A stretch of 33,292 nucleotides of DNA from a virus, in IMG/VR virus record IMGVR_UViG_3300050821_012817, positions 1-33,292 of that record, one strand, 5' to 3'. Below are positions 28,039 through 33,292 of this stretch, one piece after another. Under the pieces are notes generated by a model that did not search any database, had not been told where the DNA came from, and saw only the letters and a list, made by a program, of their open reading frames with translations. The position numbers were made by a program, and so were the translations under genes. The number at the start of each line of letters is the position of its first letter. Within the stretch, counting starts at the first letter, position 1.

Positions 28039-28500
28039 ATGAGCGTCTTGCGCTTTGCACTCCAGCCGGGGGGATGTACGTTGCTCCCCTTCGATACAGT
28101 GGCGGGACGATGCGCTCGTTGTGGAAACGGCCTGGTGGGAGGCCAAGCTCGCTGGTGTAGCACCACCTGTGAGCAGCAGTACAACCGCAACCACAACTGG
28201 AGTACTGCACGTCAGGCAGCCTTACAGCGGGATGGGCACCGCTGCGTTAAGTGCAACTGGATGCCGGAGAATTGCGGCTATTTGAACAACGGCCAGTTTG
28301 TCCTGTGGAGCAGAAGCAACCTAACCCTGGAACCAGAGTCCAACTGGCTTGAGGTCAACCACATCATCCCGCGGCGGGGAGCTGGCTACGACTTCGGCTG
28401 CCACCATCACCTGGCCACACTCGAGACCCTCTGCCACCAGTGTCACGTCAAAGTGACTCGCCGGCAGCGGCGCCAGTGGAGCCGGCCGCTGGCGGTCTAA
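28039..28500 (+). CDS. HNH endonuclease
   Basis: 153 residues from ATG 28039, though no ribosome site is visible; ATGs at 27967 or a TTG at 28081 are alternatives. It carries CARCGNGLVGGQARWCSTTC (four-Cys zinc knuckle), a basic helix (WSTARQAALQRDGHRCVKC), then WLEVNHIIPRRGAGY and LETLCHQCHVKVTRRQ, the core of the HNH fold with the catalytic His in EVNHI. Such phage enzymes can be free-standing homing nucleases or packaging/defence nucleases. It is not next to the terminase, so a homing or host-DNA role fits better. Confidence 0.85.
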   Translation: MSVLRFALQPGGCTLLPFDTVAGRCARCGNGLVGGQARWCSTTCEQQYNRNHNWSTARQAALQRDGHRCVKCNWMPENCGYLNNGQFVLWSRSNLTLEPESNWLEVNHIIPRRGAGYDFGCHHHLATLETLCHQCHVKVTRRQRRQWSRPLAV

Positions 28501-28511
28501 GGTTCTGCTTC

Positions 28512-29297
28512 ATGGACCCGCAACGCTATATCGAGCTGGTGAAGAGCAGCCTGACCGTTTCCCTCTACAAGGACTACGACGGTGACATCTGGCAACCGCA
28601 GGGCTGGCGTCAGCGGCTAGCGAGCTGGCTGCTGCCGAGGAACTTGAGGGTCAGCACCCCGGTGGTGGCTGAGGACCGGGAGAACGGTAAGGACCACGTA
28701 CCCACCCTCGCGCTCACCATGGTGGGAAGGCGCCGGCTGGACAACCTGCATGAATGCGTGGAGACAGCCCTGGAAGAGAACATCGCCGGTGACTTAATCG
28801 AGACTGGTGTCTGGAGGGGAGGCTGCCTGATCCTCATGCAAGCGATCCTGACGGCCCACGGCGTGACCGACCGCACCGTGTTTGCTGCCGACAGCTTTGA
28901 GGGGATGCCTAAAGGGGAGTATGCCCAGGACAAACACTTCAACAGCTGGGACTTCGACGGCATCGCCGTGTCAATGGAGCAGGTCAAGCAGAACCTTACC
29001 CGCTACGGGCTCTTGGACGGTACGGTCTTCCTTCCAGGCTGGTTTAAGGACACGCTGCCCGAAGCGCCGGATGGCCCGCTTGCTGTGGTCCGTCTGGATG
29101 GTGACTTCTATGAGAGCACCATGACGGGCCTGCAGTACCTCTACCCACGGTTGTCCTCCGGTGGCTTCCTGATTGTGGATGACTACAATTGCCTCGATGC
29201 GTGCAAGCAAGCAGTAGACGACTACAGAGAACAGCACAGGATTACCGTACCGATGAAATCCGTGGACTGGGCTGGCATCTACTGGCGCAAGGACTAG
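28512..29297 (+). CDS. TylF/macrocin O-methyltransferase family protein (copy 2)
   Basis: 261 residues; ATG 28512 follows TAAGG. The family pattern is very clear: IAGDLIETGVWRGGCLILMQ (E97), FAADSFEGMPKGEYAQDKHF, FLPGWFKDTLPEAPDGPLAV, VVRLDGDFYESTMTGLQYLY (D196, D198) and FLIVDDYNCLDACKQAVDDY (D223, D224). It O-methylates a sugar with S-adenosylmethionine, with a metal held by the Asp residues. The N-terminal 60 residues are the usual helical lid. It lies in a different operon from copy 1, so the two may modify different positions. Its 3' end overlaps a convergent gene by four bases. Confidence 0.9.
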   Translation: MDPQRYIELVKSSLTVSLYKDYDGDIWQPQGWRQRLASWLLPRNLRVSTPVVAEDRENGKDHVPTLALTMVGRRRLDNLHECVETALEENIAGDLIETGVWRGGCLILMQAILTAHGVTDRTVFAADSFEGMPKGEYAQDKHFNSWDFDGIAVSMEQVKQNLTRYGLLDGTVFLPGWFKDTLPEAPDGPLAVVRLDGDFYESTMTGLQYLYPRLSSGGFLIVDDYNCLDACKQAVDDYREQHRITVPMKSVDWAGIYWRKD

Positions 29298-29842
29298 AAG
29301 GGCTCTTCGCCCATCCGCATCTGCATCTCTCGCAGGATCAGCTCCGGCAGCCTTTCCCCTATCCGGCGTATCTCCAGCAGGAAGCGTAGGAAGTTGAGCG
29401 TCACGCCAATGCCAAAGATGAAGGACAGGCTGACTTCACTGGCCATCGTGGGCTGCCAGCTCATCTGGCTAAAGATAGCGACGCTATAGAAAAAGAACGC
29501 GACCATCAGCATCGGCGTCCCAGCCATGCCCATGAGGTAGGGGATGCGGATGTCGATCTGGTTGTTGCGTCGCATCCAGGTGGCGATCCAGTAGTACGGA
29601 TCAACCTTGGTACCCATGACGATGCCCCACACGCACGACACGCCACCTAAGAACATCAGCCAGCAGATGATGGTTTGGGAGACCAGGGTCATGCGCGTCA
29701 TCGCCCCATCAGGCAGCCCCACGACCACGGCGAATGCGCCGGCGAAGAGATCCCACACCATCATGCACACGTACATGGGGTTGTGGTCGATGCGCCTCTT
29801 GCCGAGTAGGAGGCGCGTGAGGCAGTCGAGAAGCCTAGTCAT
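29294..29842 (-). CDS. 182-residue membrane protein with four helices
   Basis: ATG 29840-29842 has GGAGG ten bases upstream. Transmembrane segments are at about 23-43 (YVCMMVWDLFAGAFAVVVGL), 52-77 (LVSQTIICWLMFLGGVSCVW), 102-124 (LMGMAGTPMLMVAFFFYSVA) and 134-155 (SEVSLSFIFGIGVTLNFLRF). Both ends are basic/acidic mixed and probably cytoplasmic. No family was recognised; four helices and this length argue against a simple holin. Confidence 0.68.
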   Translation of the reverse strand: MTRLLDCLTRLLLGKRRIDHNPMYVCMMVWDLFAGAFAVVVGLPDGAMTRMTLVSQTIICWLMFLGGVSCVWGIVMGTKVDPYYWIATWMRRNNQIDIRIPYLMGMAGTPMLMVAFFFYSVAIFSQMSWQPTMASEVSLSFIFGIGVTLNFLRFLLEIRRIGERLPELILREMQMRMGEEPF

Positions 29843-29881
29843 GATTCACGGCCTCCAAGGGTCGCAATCAGTCTATGGCGA

Positions 29882-30235
29882 TCACCATTGCTTCCTCGTC
29901 AGGTAGCTCTCGACCCACTGCTCCATGTTGCGCTTAGCGCCATCCTTGCTGGTGGCGTAGAGCGAGATATGTGGGAACTGCGGCGACCAGCCAACCCAGC
30001 AGAGCTTGTCATGGTAGATGCCCGGTGAGACCCGAACGTCCAGCCAGCTCATGTTCCTCGTCCTAAACGGGACGCCATCGCAGTCAAAGTCGCACAGGCC
30101 ATACCCACACTCACCACACAGCCATAAGGGGGAGTCATAGGACGCGAACTTGACGTTGTCGCTCCAGTCGCTGACGCTCCTGTTGCGCGCATGGCAGCAC
30201 TGGCACCTATGTAGCCACCACAGATTCAGATCCAT
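29882..30235 (-). CDS. 117-residue zinc-binding protein, unknown
   Basis: The start ATG 30233-30235 overlaps the previous gene. HRCQCCHARNRSVSDW near the start and LWLCGECGYGLCDFDCDGVP give up to eight zinc-ligand cysteines, followed by SWLDVRVSPGIYHDKLCWVG and a C-terminal helix. It may be a treble-clef or double-ribbon protein. No family was recognised. Confidence 0.65.
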   Translation of the reverse strand: MDLNLWWLHRCQCCHARNRSVSDWSDNVKFASYDSPLWLCGECGYGLCDFDCDGVPFRTRNMSWLDVRVSPGIYHDKLCWVGWSPQFPHISLYATSKDGAKRNMEQWVESYLTRKQW

Positions 30236-30453
30236 CGCCGCGCAAACTTCTCAAAACGTGGGCTGGCCTGGCATAACTGCTCCACCATCTCCATTATCCG
30301 TGGTGGCACGGCGATGTCTGCATGGTGGAGTACCGCCAGGGATTCAATAACCGCCAGGTCATACTCCCCATATGTCCGGTAGTGATCAGCGGGCCCGCGA
30401 TTGTTGGAGAAGTAGGCGAGTAGGTCATCACTGACTTCCTTGTATGTGGTCAC
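30226..30453 (-). CDS. 75-residue protein, unknown
   Basis: The start overlaps the upstream gene (ATGA). MTTYKEVSDDLLAYFSNNRG, then RTYGEYDLAVIESLAVLHHA and PRIMEMVEQLCQASPRFEKF. It is all-helical and compact. No motif was recognised. Confidence 0.62.
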   Translation of the reverse strand: MTTYKEVSDDLLAYFSNNRGPADHYRTYGEYDLAVIESLAVLHHADIAVPPRIMEMVEQLCQASPRFEKFARRWI

Positions 30454-30734
30454 TCCACTGGCCCCCGGGGCGCATCGTCCACCGGTATGCCCTTTTCCTT
30501 CGCGTCCTTGATGCCCCGCTGGCGAAACTTATCCATCTCGGCGTAGCGGGCTTCCATCACCGGTCCAGGTGCCAGCGGGTTATAGACCAAATCCCACCCA
30601 TGAAATTGCAGTACATGGGCTACGGCCTGGGCGTATTCAGCAAAGTCGGTACGGCTATCCACTTGGAAGGAGTAGCCCCGGGCTACCGACCGCATAGCCA
30701 TCGACAGGGCCTCGTCGGGGTTGTCAAACCTCAT
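30450..30734 (-). CDS. 94-residue protein, unknown
   Basis: ATG 30732-30734 overlaps the previous stop (AATGA); an earlier start (30764) was rejected for that reason. MRFDNPDEALSMAMRSVARG, then YSFQVDSRTDFAEYAQAVAH and HGWDLVYNPLAPGPVMEARY. The N-terminal helix and central acidic-aromatic part are well formed, and the C-terminus is charged. No family was recognised. Confidence 0.62.
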   Translation of the reverse strand: MRFDNPDEALSMAMRSVARGYSFQVDSRTDFAEYAQAVAHVLQFHGWDLVYNPLAPGPVMEARYAEMDKFRQRGIKDAKEKGIPVDDAPRGPVE

Positions 30735-30997
30735 TTCTTCCCCGCTCGCTGTAGTCCAGGGCATGCGCAGTCGTGGCGAATCGTTCCATCCTCCGGGTGC
30801 TCAAAGTCCAGCGCGTGGCACACACCTGCGTCGTCGTGCTCATTAGCGGGGTGGTCGCACGCCATGCAGTGTTCCTCAGACGCATCCAATATCCGCAGCA
30901 GCATCTGCTCGGCTCCAGGCGTCATGTCACCGTGGCGCACGCAGTCCTTAGCGAACGCCGTCAGGCGAATGCGTAGGTCACGCATCTCGTGCTTCAT
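30731..30997 (-). CDS. 88-residue zinc-binding protein
   Basis: ATG 30995-30997 overlaps the previous stop and follows GGAGAAAG. MKHEMRDLRIRLTAFAKDCV, then helix AEQMLLRILDASEEHCMACD, and HPANEHDDAGVCHALDFEHP ending DCACPGLQRAGKK. The Cys/His set (CMACDHP...C-H...H-CACP) fits one or two zinc ions, as in the neighbouring 90-residue gene. Confidence 0.65.
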   Translation of the reverse strand: MKHEMRDLRIRLTAFAKDCVRHGDMTPGAEQMLLRILDASEEHCMACDHPANEHDDAGVCHALDFEHPEDGTIRHDCACPGLQRAGKK

Positions 30998-31269
30998 CAG
31001 TCTTTCTCCACTCCACATCCGCAAAAGTCACCCTGGCCCATCGCGTGGGAGCAAATCAGCGGGCCATTGTGGTACCCCGCTACGGGCTCAGGGAAGCGTG
31101 ACCGGTCATGGTGTTCTTCATTCCAGTGGCCGCACTTGTTGCAGCGGCCCTTGGCGTGGGTCTTCGCATGACGTGTGGTAAAGGCGTTGAGGTTCTCATC
31201 ATGCAACCAAAAGTGCTCACCGCAGTCATTGCAGCGGATCTGGACGACGGTGTACGTGGGCTCCGTCAT
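30997..31269 (-). CDS. 90-residue zinc-binding protein
   Basis: ATG 31267-31269 overlaps the previous gene. It has RCNDCGEHFWLHDENLNAF, then KGRCNKCGHWNEEHHDRSRF and ICSHAMGQGDFCGCGVEKD. CNDC, a His-rich turn and CNKCGHWNEEHH suggest two zinc ribbons. 'CNKCGHWNEEHHD' resembles the 'C--CGH---EHH-' motif of the 82-residue protein at 12346. Confidence 0.67.
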   Translation of the reverse strand: MTEPTYTVVQIRCNDCGEHFWLHDENLNAFTTRHAKTHAKGRCNKCGHWNEEHHDRSRFPEPVAGYHNGPLICSHAMGQGDFCGCGVEKD

Positions 31270-31460
31270 ACCAAGTGCAGTCCGTTTTCGTCTGCTGAGC
31301 CATAACGGGTTTCTATCAACCGTCTTACTCCATCAGACGCGATGACGGCGCCCTTGATAAACCCTTTCGACCAGAACCGCTGATTCTCGCCAGAGTCCAC
31401 GTCGCAGTGCAGCTTCATCTCCTGGCCGTCATCCAACTCGGCCGTCACGGTAACTCTCAT
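31266..31460 (-). CDS. 64-residue beta-rich protein, unknown
   Basis: ATG 31458-31460 overlaps the stop of the 155-residue gene. MRVTVTAELDDGQEMKLHCD, then SGENQRFWSKGFIKGAVIAS and DGVRRLIETRYGSADENGLH. Alternating hydrophobic residues suggest a small beta barrel. Part of it resembles the end of the 118-residue protein at 23572. Confidence 0.62.
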   Translation of the reverse strand: MRVTVTAELDDGQEMKLHCDVDSGENQRFWSKGFIKGAVIASDGVRRLIETRYGSADENGLHLV

Positions 31461-31924
31461 ACGCAGACCACTCCTCGCTCTCGCAATTCGTCTGTTGCCT
31501 TCCAGCGGTGGCTGTTCTGCTCCGACAAGTTGCGTACCAGCCCGCGGTTGCGGAGGTATTGCAGGCTAGAGCTGATTTCCAGAATGGGGTAGTCCAACGC
31601 GCTCGATAACGTCCGGGCGCTGACACTCTTTTTCCGGCTGGCCAGGTACTTGGCGATGCGGAAGTGACGGTGCTGGTGCCGCGTGGGTGGCAGCTTGGCC
31701 GGGCCTGCTTCTTCCCAGTCCTCTTGCTCTGCCAGGTAGTCCCGGGGCTCGTCGTCCACTTCTTCGTCACCGTCTAGTCCAAATGGCGGGGCGTAGGATG
31801 TTGACGTTGTTTCTCGGGGCTCCAGTCCCTTGGCGCTGTAGAGCGACGCTTCCAGGGCGTCCAAAAATTGACGGGCGCGTGCAATACTTCCGGGCTCGTC
31901 ACTAACTTTCAAGGTGATCTCCAC
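31457..31924 (-). CDS. 155-residue protein with winged-helix-like C-terminal domain
   Basis: GTG 31922-31924 is the start: GAGGAGG lies just upstream and the longer frame would begin inside the promoter at 31966. The N-terminal part (EITLKVSDEPGSIARARQFL, then ALEASLYSAKGLE) is followed by an acidic linker and, from about residue 85, HRHFRIAKYLASRKKSVSAR and TLSSALDYPILEISSSLQYL ending RNRGLVRNLSEQNSHRWKAT: a winged-helix arrangement. It is the first gene behind a palindrome-spacer promoter and may be its regulator (inference). Confidence 0.7.
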   Translation of the reverse strand: MEITLKVSDEPGSIARARQFLDALEASLYSAKGLEPRETTSTSYAPPFGLDGDEEVDDEPRDYLAEQEDWEEAGPAKLPPTRHQHRHFRIAKYLASRKKSVSARTLSSALDYPILEISSSLQYLRNRGLVRNLSEQNSHRWKATDELRERGVVCV

Positions 31925-31965
31925 CTTGCCTCCTCTGTCTTCATGCCATAGGTGGCCTCTCTTTA

Positions 31966-31993
31966 AGTATACGCCAGCGCGCTGGCTACTCGC
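31966..31993 (-). promoter_or_regulatory. leftward palindrome-spacer promoter
   Basis: Leftward -35 GCGAGT (31988-31993), a 16-base spacer with GCCAGCGCGCTGGC (31973-31986), and -10 TATACT (31966-31971). It drives the 31924-29294 operon. The leader has a shorter hairpin, GCCA-ccta-TGGC. The flank CGCACTGCTGGTGGCGAGTA resembles the flank of the copy at 18-31. Confidence 0.75.
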
Positions 31994-32080
31994 CACCAGC
32001 AGTGCGGACGTTAATTCTCGTGACCAGGGCTTTTCTAGTTAGTTGCTCTATGCTTCTGTATCGGGGGGACAAGAAAAGTC

Positions 32081-32100
32081 AATGTTTCACGTGAAACATT
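32081..32100. promoter_or_regulatory. perfect parS centromere site
   Basis: AATGTTTCACGTGAAACATT is a perfect 20-bp palindrome whose central 16 bases TGTTTCACGTGAAACA equal the bacterial chromosomal parS consensus recognised by ParB. No parA or parB gene lies in the window. It is intergenic, about 90 bases from the leftward promoter at 31966. Confidence 0.85.
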
Positions 32101-32143
32101 CGGGTCATTATTCTGGTCCAGTGCTGGTCACAGAGCTATTGGT

Positions 32144-32157
32144 GCCAGCGTGCTGGC
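32144..32157. promoter_or_regulatory. isolated operator-like palindrome
   Basis: GCCAGCGTGCTGGC matches the repeated palindrome except one central base. No -10 or -35 is placed as in the other copies, so it may be a stand-alone binding site; a weaker half-copy, CCAGTGCTGG, lies at 32118-32127. Confidence 0.45.
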
Positions 32158-32282
32158 TCCCATTGCGCCCGAGCGCAGACTCCTATCACTATCTGGGAAC
32201 CGGGCTCAGAATGTTGGGCCAAAGATTGCGGGGGTAGGGAGAACCGGCTCCGCCTGCCCGGCGCCGAGGCGCCCGGCACTTT

Positions 32283-32304
32283 GCCGGCCCCCCCGGGGGC
32301 CGGC
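32283..32304. repeat. inverted repeat 1, GC only
   Basis: GCCGGCCCCC (32283-32292) and GGGGGCCGGC (32295-32304), spacer CC. First of three perfect inverted repeats in 120 bases. Confidence 0.7.
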
Positions 32305-32315
32305 GCGCGCGCCAA

Positions 32316-32342
32316 AACCCGCGCCGCGTAGCGGCGCGGGTT
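32316..32342. repeat. inverted repeat 2
   Basis: AACCCGCGCCGC (32316-32327) and GCGGCGCGGGTT (32331-32342), loop GTA; perfect 12-bp arms. Confidence 0.75.
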
Positions 32343-32360
32343 GCGCGCGGGTTGTGTTGC

Positions 32361-32400
32361 GCCGCAAGGGTTTTGGCGCTTGCGCCAAAACCCTTGCGGC
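32361..32400. repeat. inverted repeat 3, 19-bp perfect arms
   Basis: Arms at 32361-32379 and 32382-32400 with a two-base spacer (TT), each containing GGGTTTTGGCGC or its complement. It lies eight bases past the stop of the leftward gene at 32409 and may terminate it, or extrude as a cruciform. Confidence 0.8.
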
Positions 32401-32408
32401 AGTTGGCG

Positions 32409-32738
32409 TTACGCGGTGGCCACGGCGGCCGCGTCAGCGGCCGCCGCTGCCGCGTACCACGCGTGGTGGTAGGCCTTTGCCGCGTAGTACACGGCCACGT
32501 CATCCTTGCCGGTACCGACCGTGACGTTGACGCCGCTAGCGTCCACCGCGTAAGCGGTCCACTTGGCAGCGGCAGTCCGACCGTCGGCGCGCAACCTAAA
32601 CGCTACGGTACCGTCGGCCAACAGACCGTCGGCGGCTTTACCCTTGGTTGACTTAGTACCAAGCTTGCCATTGGCCGGTACCCATTGCAGACGCGGCGCA
32701 TTGCTTGGCTTGCTTGCTGGCTTACGTGTGGTGGTCAT
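32409..32738 (-). CDS. 109-residue Ala/Lys-rich protein, unknown
   Basis: ATG 32736-32738 follows AAGGGGAC. The N-terminus is basic (MTTTRKPASKPSNAPRLQWV), the middle beta-like (GTVAFRLRADGRTAAAKWTA, then YAVDASGVNVTVGTGKDDVA), and the C-terminus is a run of alanines (AYHHAWYAAAAAADAAAVAT). The basic start and Ala-rich helix recall small nucleoid-type proteins, but no family was recognised. It stands alone between structured regions. Confidence 0.62.
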   Translation of the reverse strand: MTTTRKPASKPSNAPRLQWVPANGKLGTKSTKGKAADGLLADGTVAFRLRADGRTAAAKWTAYAVDASGVNVTVGTGKDDVAVYYAAKAYHHAWYAAAAAADAAAVATA

Positions 32739-33292
32739 TTTGTCCCCTTGCGATAAATTGTGTGTACTGCCTTACGTCAGTAACAACGTGGTGGCATGTC
32801 CAGTTATTTCCGAAAATCCCCCAATGTGTCCAGCGTCACATTTGCGCGGCAGTGTGGCGCGCGTCACAATTGCCGGCTAGTTGCATAGGCTAACTAACTG
32901 CCGGCGTGGTGGACGCTTAGCTTGGCTAGCGTTTTGGCCGGCAAGAGCGCGCCGGCACACACTCCGCGGCTGCTACGAATGGCGCAAGAAAGCGCCGGCC
33001 CCGTTCGCAATGCGGAAAGCTTTTGGCGGGGAAGGCGCCGGCACAGCCGGAGGGGGGAGTCCCGGGGAAGGCCTTCGCGCGCGGAGTCGGCGAAGCGCCG
33101 GCACGGTCGAAGGGGTTCAGCACCCGGCGAAGCCAGGGCCGGCGCCGGCACGGCGGGTTCGCGATGGGAATAGGAGCCGGCAGCACAGGGAAGGGGCCGG
33201 GCTCGAATAGAGGCCAGGCACTGGGCAAGGGCCGGGCCAGAGGGGATGGCTGTGCCAGCGCCGAGTGGCCGTGGTGGAGTCCCCACAGAGTG
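32739..33292. other. non-coding, structure-rich right end
   Basis: No convincing gene. It holds two near-identical 13-mers, GCGTCACATTTGC (32833-32845) and GCGTCACAATTGC (32861-32873), 28 bases apart, and then from about 32930 a series of GCCGGC-centred units (such as GCGCCGGCAC) in a purine-rich plus strand. Long frames here are composition by-products. It may carry a promoter for the 32409 gene; no clear -10 was seen. Confidence 0.5.
32930..33200 (+). repeat. degenerate GCGCCGGCAC repeat tract
   Basis: The core GCCGGC recurs (for example in gcgcgccggcac, aagcgccggccc, aggcgccggcac, aagcgccggcac, ggcgccggcac, gagccggcag) at intervals of about 20-60 bases with purine-rich spacers containing GGGGAAGG-type runs. 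The units are too diverged for a simple tandem repeat. Confidence 0.55.

Noticed and set aside
31925-31996. N-terminal extension of the winged-helix protein to 31996
   Set aside because: The extension would be encoded inside the leftward promoter; GTG 31924 has a strong ribosome site.
32739-33292. Coding frames of 100-130 residues on both strands
   Set aside because: They follow from high GC content; none has a ribosome site or plausible composition.
1-33292. tRNA genes, integrase, attachment site or lysis cassette
   Set aside because: No cloverleaf-like segment, recombinase motif, amidase or lysin was recognised by eye; this does not exclude them elsewhere in the genome.

Overview
This window is a segment of a double-stranded DNA tailed phage (or prophage) of an actinobacterium, most likely a Mycobacterium or a close relative. 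The evidence is a leftward head-assembly block (small terminase-like protein, large terminase, HK97-type portal, prohead protease with a DUF6582-like domain), tightly overlapping small genes with GTG starts, many CxxC mini-proteins, a DUF6131-like membrane protein, and a PspA that from memory looks very much like the mycobacterial 35 kDa antigen family. No tRNA, CRISPR array, integrase or insertion sequence was seen.

Layout. 1-6867 (minus): structural genes, entering the window at the terminase end and leaving it just before the expected capsid gene. 6951-10255 (plus): two early-type units, each behind its own promoter, the second enclosed by two arrays of G-rich 5-bp repeats (8575-8890 and 10270-10545). 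10545-14655 (minus): a vWA protein, HTH and zinc-knuckle mini-proteins, two glycosyltransferases and a nucleoside phosphorylase-like protein. 14767-18881 (plus): a PspA / small lipoprotein / tail-anchored protein / flotillin (SPFH) island in which most units end in a GC-rich hairpin. 18999-20224 (minus): a cytosine-C5 methyltransferase and three small genes. 20276-23615 (plus): membrane proteins and a run of small unknown genes. 23572-27866 (minus): a glycan-modification operon (TylF-like methyltransferase, UDP-sugar dehydrogenase, glycosyltransferase) with small zinc proteins. 28039-29297 (plus): HNH endonuclease and a second TylF-like methyltransferase. 29294-31924 (minus): a membrane protein and small zinc/unknown genes. 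32000-33292: a regulatory, structure-rich end with a perfect chromosomal-type parS site, three successive perfect inverted repeats, one small gene and GCCGGC-rich DNA.

The strongest unifying signal is a repeated promoter. The 14-bp palindrome GCCAGCGCGCTGGC fills the 16-bp spacer between an NTGAAN -35 and a TATAMT -10. The five clear plus-strand copies are followed, about 8-11 nt after the -10, by a stem-loop of the type GGTTGGC-loop-GCYAACC with compensatory changes, so it would sit at or close to the 5' end of the mRNA. This looks like a dispersed regulon: one DNA-binding protein would control separate cargo units carrying the same promoter and 5' hairpin. Its most striking cargo is the PspA plus flotillin pair, a membrane-stress module that I would not expect in a phage.

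All family assignments were made by reading the sequence; no database search was possible. Several small genes below (6311-6391, 11548-11685, 13405-13575, 19363-19536, 27034-27177, 27354-27476, 27531-27707) were found by translating gaps by hand.
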